A stretch of 8,695 nt of DNA from assembly GCA_947305675.1 (NCBI GenBank), contig CAMZED010000061.1:1-8695 (forward strand), written 5' to 3'. The notes beneath the pieces are model-generated. The model was not told where the DNA came from. It ran no database searches and saw only the letters and a program-made list of their open reading frames with translations. Each line of letters opens with the position of its first letter. Position 1 is the stretch's first letter. This DNA comes from an uncultured Clostridia bacterium. Lineage in GTDB: Bacteria; Bacillota; Clostridia; Oscillospirales; CAG-382. The position numbers and the translations under genes were made by a program. Below are positions 6,900 through 8,695 of this stretch, piece by piece.

Positions 6900-7262
6900 T
6901 CACATATTGCCGATCGTGTAGTCATAAAGCGGAACGCCGTTTTTAAGGTGCGAGTCGACGACCTGTTTCATCTTTTCGGGCGTCATTTTGACATACGTGA
7001 ACTTCTCGTCGCCTTTGAAAACTTCGACGATAGGCTCGTACTGGCATATGCCGATGCAGCCGGTTTGAGAAACGTGAACGGTTTCCTCCAGATTCTGTGC
7101 AGAAACCTCGGAAAGAAGAGCGCTCATGACGGGGCGGGCGCCGGCGGCGATACCGCAGGTAGCCATACCGACCACAACGCGGTAGGTGTTGCCGTCTTCG
7201 CGGACAGCCACTTTGGCTTTCATCTTTTCTCTGATCTCGTTAAGTTCTGCTAAGCTTTTCAT
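6900..7262 (-). CDS. Small thioredoxin-fold ferredoxin-like protein of the hyd operon
   Basis: A 120-residue protein related to the [2Fe-2S] thioredoxin-like ferredoxin domain. Motifs are MATCGIAAGARPV (33-45) and QTGCIGICQYEP (66-77). Only three Cys are present (C36, C69, C73): the position of the usual second Cys in CxxxxC is Gly41. It resembles the accessory gene called hydD in the Acetobacterium woodii hydrogenase operon, as I recall it. It is not NuoE/HydC: that family is ~150-170 residues and has an N-terminal helical domain missing here. Possible roles are an electron carrier or a cluster delivery factor for the neighbouring hydrogenase; neither is shown by the sequence. The ATG follows AAAGG (7272-7276). 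It sits 64 bases after the ATPase gene and 73 before hydB. Confidence 0.88.
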   Translation of the reverse strand: MKSLAELNEIREKMKAKVAVREDGNTYRVVVGMATCGIAAGARPVMSALLSEVSAQNLEETVHVSQTGCIGICQYEPIVEVFKGDEKFTYVKMTPEKMKQVVDSHLKNGVPLYDYTIGNM

Positions 7263-7326
7263 ACCGAATTCCTTTCATTCTTTTGATGTATTTTAATTTT
7301 TTATTTTCAAAAAAGTATATTCAAAC

Positions 7327-7884
7327 TCAATCTTTCAGCGTGTTTTCGCCTTCCTCGGCGTATTCCCTTATAAATTCGAGCACCGCCGGTTCCGAAAGCG
7401 GTATATCCCGTCCGAGTTCGGCGCGGAATTCGTCGGTATCCAGGCGAAACTCCCTGCCGTCTTTTGCGTGGCGGTAAATATACCGCGGCGCGAACGGGGC
7501 GTTCTGGATCAACAGCACCAGAGTCGAAACGATATCGCCCAAAGGCAGGCAATCGATATGGTCGGTGCGGAACGTTGCGGTGACGGTGGTCCCGTGGTCG
7601 GGATAACTGCCCGCGTCGCGCGAGACGACCGATATGTTCCCGCCGGTGGATTCCGCCGCCATTTTAAGAAGCGGAAGCCCCAAACCGACCTTTCTTGTCG
7701 TGCGGGTGGTGGTGAACGGGTCCAGGACAGATTCGACGAATTCGGGAGTCATTCCCCTGCCGTCGTCGGTTATGCGGAAAGTGAGCAAAGGACCCTGCTC
7801 GATTATTTCAACTGTGATGACCGTTGCGCCCGCTTTGACCGAATTCTGAGCTATATCGAGGATGTTAAGCGAGAGTTCCTTCAA
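7327..7884 (-). CDS. Free-standing histidine-kinase-like ATPase (HATPase_c)
   Basis: A 185-residue protein made almost entirely of a GHKL ATP-binding fold. N-box-like DIAQNSVKAGA (10-20, N14 as the Mg/ATP ligand), G1 box DDGRGM (40-45), lid and G2 box TTTRTTRKVGLGLPLLKM (58-75), and HGTT (97-100). There is no phospho-acceptor His domain, sensor or membrane segment, so it is not a normal sensor kinase. Similar ATPases occur in clostridial hydrogenase operons (hydE of Acetobacterium woodii, from memory); their role is not established. The start is TTG at 7884: GGAGG (7893-7897) lies 8 bases upstream and the N-terminus KELSLNILDIAQNS directly precedes the N-box. TTG overlaps the PHP gene's TGA by 4 bases (TTGA), implying translational coupling. 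Confidence 0.88.
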   Translation of the reverse strand: MKELSLNILDIAQNSVKAGATVITVEIIEQGPLLTFRITDDGRGMTPEFVESVLDPFTTTRTTRKVGLGLPLLKMAAESTGGNISVVSRDAGSYPDHGTTVTATFRTDHIDCLPLGDIVSTLVLLIQNAPFAPRYIYRHAKDGREFRLDTDEFRAELGRDIPLSEPAVLEFIREYAEEGENTLKD

Positions 7885-8624
7885 TTTGATTTCCTCCGTG
7901 CGAGCCGCTGTAAAAGGCTCATCCTGAGCATGGCGGACGAATATGGTTCATCCTCGAGCGGAAGCGAAAATTCGGCGTCGCGGATCTGGTCGAGATAATG
8001 GGCGTCGGAGCTGCAAACGCAGTTGAGCGACCTGAGCAGAGGAAAGCGTTCCTCATATTCGGAGCGATTTGCCATATCGTGCAGTTCATAAGCCGTGAAT
8101 TCCACGTCCGGCGGAAAATCGCCGAGTATGAACGGCAGCCCGCCCGAAGGACGGTCGATATGCGCGGGATAACAGATCCCGCCCTGCCTTTTTACAAGCG
8201 AGGGTACCTCGGAAAGCGGGATATCGGTCGCCGCCGGGAGAAACCACGGGTCGCTCCCGATGATATTATCCTCGTCATCCATAATAAACTGATCGCCGAA
8301 TATTTTGGAGTTATTTTCTATTTTCATACGGCGCGGCTGCACCGCGGAGTCGAAATCGAGAGCCGATTCGAGCGTCGGGAACAGGCAAACGACGTGTATT
8401 TCCTCGGCGGTGGTGAGTTCCATCCCACCGACGGGGACTACACCGTAGCGCTTGCAGGCGGTGAAGAACGCCGGACAGTTTTTTGCGGTGTTGTGATCGG
8501 TCAGTGCAAGGATCTTTATCCCGGCGAGCGCCGCCATCCCGGCGATGTTGTTCGGAGTCATCATATTATCGCCGCAGGGTGAAAGCGCCGAATGCGTGTG
8601 GAGATCGTAGAAATAATCGTTCAT
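7881..8624 (-). CDS. PHP-domain metal-dependent phosphoesterase
   Basis: A 247-residue cytoplasmic protein with a full set of PHP metal-binding motifs: YDLHTHSALSPCGD (6-19; H9, H11), LTDHN (41-45; D43, H44), GGMELTTAEEIHV (66-78; E69, H77), YPAHIDRP (152-159; H155) and SSDAHY (205-210; D207, H209). PHP proteins hydrolyse phosphoesters using two or three metal ions; the substrate here is unknown. The ATG at 8624 is chosen because it overlaps the previous gene's TGA as ATGA and begins MNDYFYDLHTHS. The in-frame TTG at 8651 would add nine unlike residues inside the upstream gene. PHP genes of this kind recur beside DRTGG and ATPase genes at clostridial hydrogenase loci, which suggests a shared job in making or regulating the enzyme; that is inference. 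Confidence 0.88.
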   Translation of the reverse strand: MNDYFYDLHTHSALSPCGDNMMTPNNIAGMAALAGIKILALTDHNTAKNCPAFFTACKRYGVVPVGGMELTTAEEIHVVCLFPTLESALDFDSAVQPRRMKIENNSKIFGDQFIMDDEDNIIGSDPWFLPAATDIPLSEVPSLVKRQGGICYPAHIDRPSGGLPFILGDFPPDVEFTAYELHDMANRSEYEERFPLLRSLNCVCSSDAHYLDQIRDAEFSLPLEDEPYSSAMLRMSLLQRLARRKSN

Positions 8625-8695
8625 TTCAAAGCTTCCCCGATCAGATTGCAAAGCTCGAATGCCTGAAGCGGAGAACTCAGAACGTTTATTTCCTT
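8621..8695 (-). CDS. DRTGG-domain protein, C-terminal end only
   Basis: The last 24 codons and TGA stop of a gene that enters from the right edge. The visible end, VLSSPLQAFELCNLIGEALK, resembles the C-terminal helix of small DRTGG-domain proteins, which typically end like ILST-P-x-x-AFELA-x-x-L. Such proteins are regular neighbours of PHP and ATPase genes in clostridial hydrogenase operons. The stop overlaps the PHP start by 4 bases (ATGA). Identification rests on a short stretch plus context, so it is moderately secure. The domain's role is unknown; nucleotide binding has been suggested for related domains. Confidence 0.6.
   Translation of the reverse strand, partial: KEINVLSSPLQAFELCNLIGEALK

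Noticed and set aside
7263..7326. Possible internal promoter before the ferredoxin-like gene (TATACT- and TAAAAT-like boxes on the - strand)
   Set aside because: Neither box has a recognisable -35 at suitable spacing; the region is simply very AT-rich.
7998..8582. 194-codon open frame opposite the PHP gene
   Set aside because: Shadow of the PHP coding sequence, whose metal motifs are all in place on the other strand.
8622..8651. Alternative TTG start for the PHP gene at 8651
   Set aside because: It would add residues unrelated to PHP proteins and sit deep in the upstream gene, whereas the ATG at 8624 gives a classic ATGA overlap and begins just before the YDLHTH motif.

Overview
The window looks like the chromosome of an obligately anaerobic Gram-positive bacterium of the class Clostridia. 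The evidence is an NAD-linked, multi-subunit [FeFe]-hydrogenase operon, strong AAGGAGG-type ribosome binding sites, a lipoprotein with the LLLCACG lipobox common in this class, and Ser/Glu/Asp-rich linkers on secreted proteins. The moderate GC content and gene style would suit a gut Oscillospirales-like lineage, but I cannot fix family or genus from the sequence alone.

Left third (1-3101, + strand): the 3' part of a gene for a surface protein held in the membrane by a C-terminal helix; 21 bases later, a Fur-family regulator closed by a clean Rho-independent terminator; then a 172-base gap with two inverted repeats and a weak promoter; then a 613-residue lipoprotein. That lipoprotein carries an acidic linker and a right-handed beta-helix of the Cthe_2159 (PF14262) carbohydrate-binding type.

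Middle (3102-3269): a convergent intergenic region with several hairpins, including a long one with T-runs on both sides that can stop transcription from either direction.

Right two thirds (3270-8695, - strand): a hydrogenase operon read from right to left. The order is: end of a DRTGG-domain protein, PHP-domain metallophosphoesterase, free-standing histidine-kinase-like ATPase, small thioredoxin-fold ferredoxin-like protein, HydB (NuoF-like NADH/FMN subunit), HydA ([FeFe]-hydrogenase). HydB and HydA are the core of NAD- and ferredoxin-linked, electron-bifurcating hydrogenases, which reversibly couple NADH plus reduced ferredoxin to H2. The NuoE-like HydC subunit expected with them is not in the window. 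It would have to lie upstream beyond base 8695 or elsewhere. DRTGG/PHP and PHP/ATPase overlap by 4 bases each, and the hydB stop lies in the hydA ribosome binding site, so translation is probably coupled.

Most interesting leads: the accessory genes (DRTGG, PHP, ATPase, three-cysteine ferredoxin) that travel with the hydrogenase without an established job; the missing hydC; the serine in the HydA L1 motif; the Fur-family protein that keeps its structural zinc cysteines but lacks most regulatory-metal ligands; and a Fur-box-sized dyad in front of the lipoprotein gene. No mobile element, CRISPR array, tRNA or rRNA was seen.
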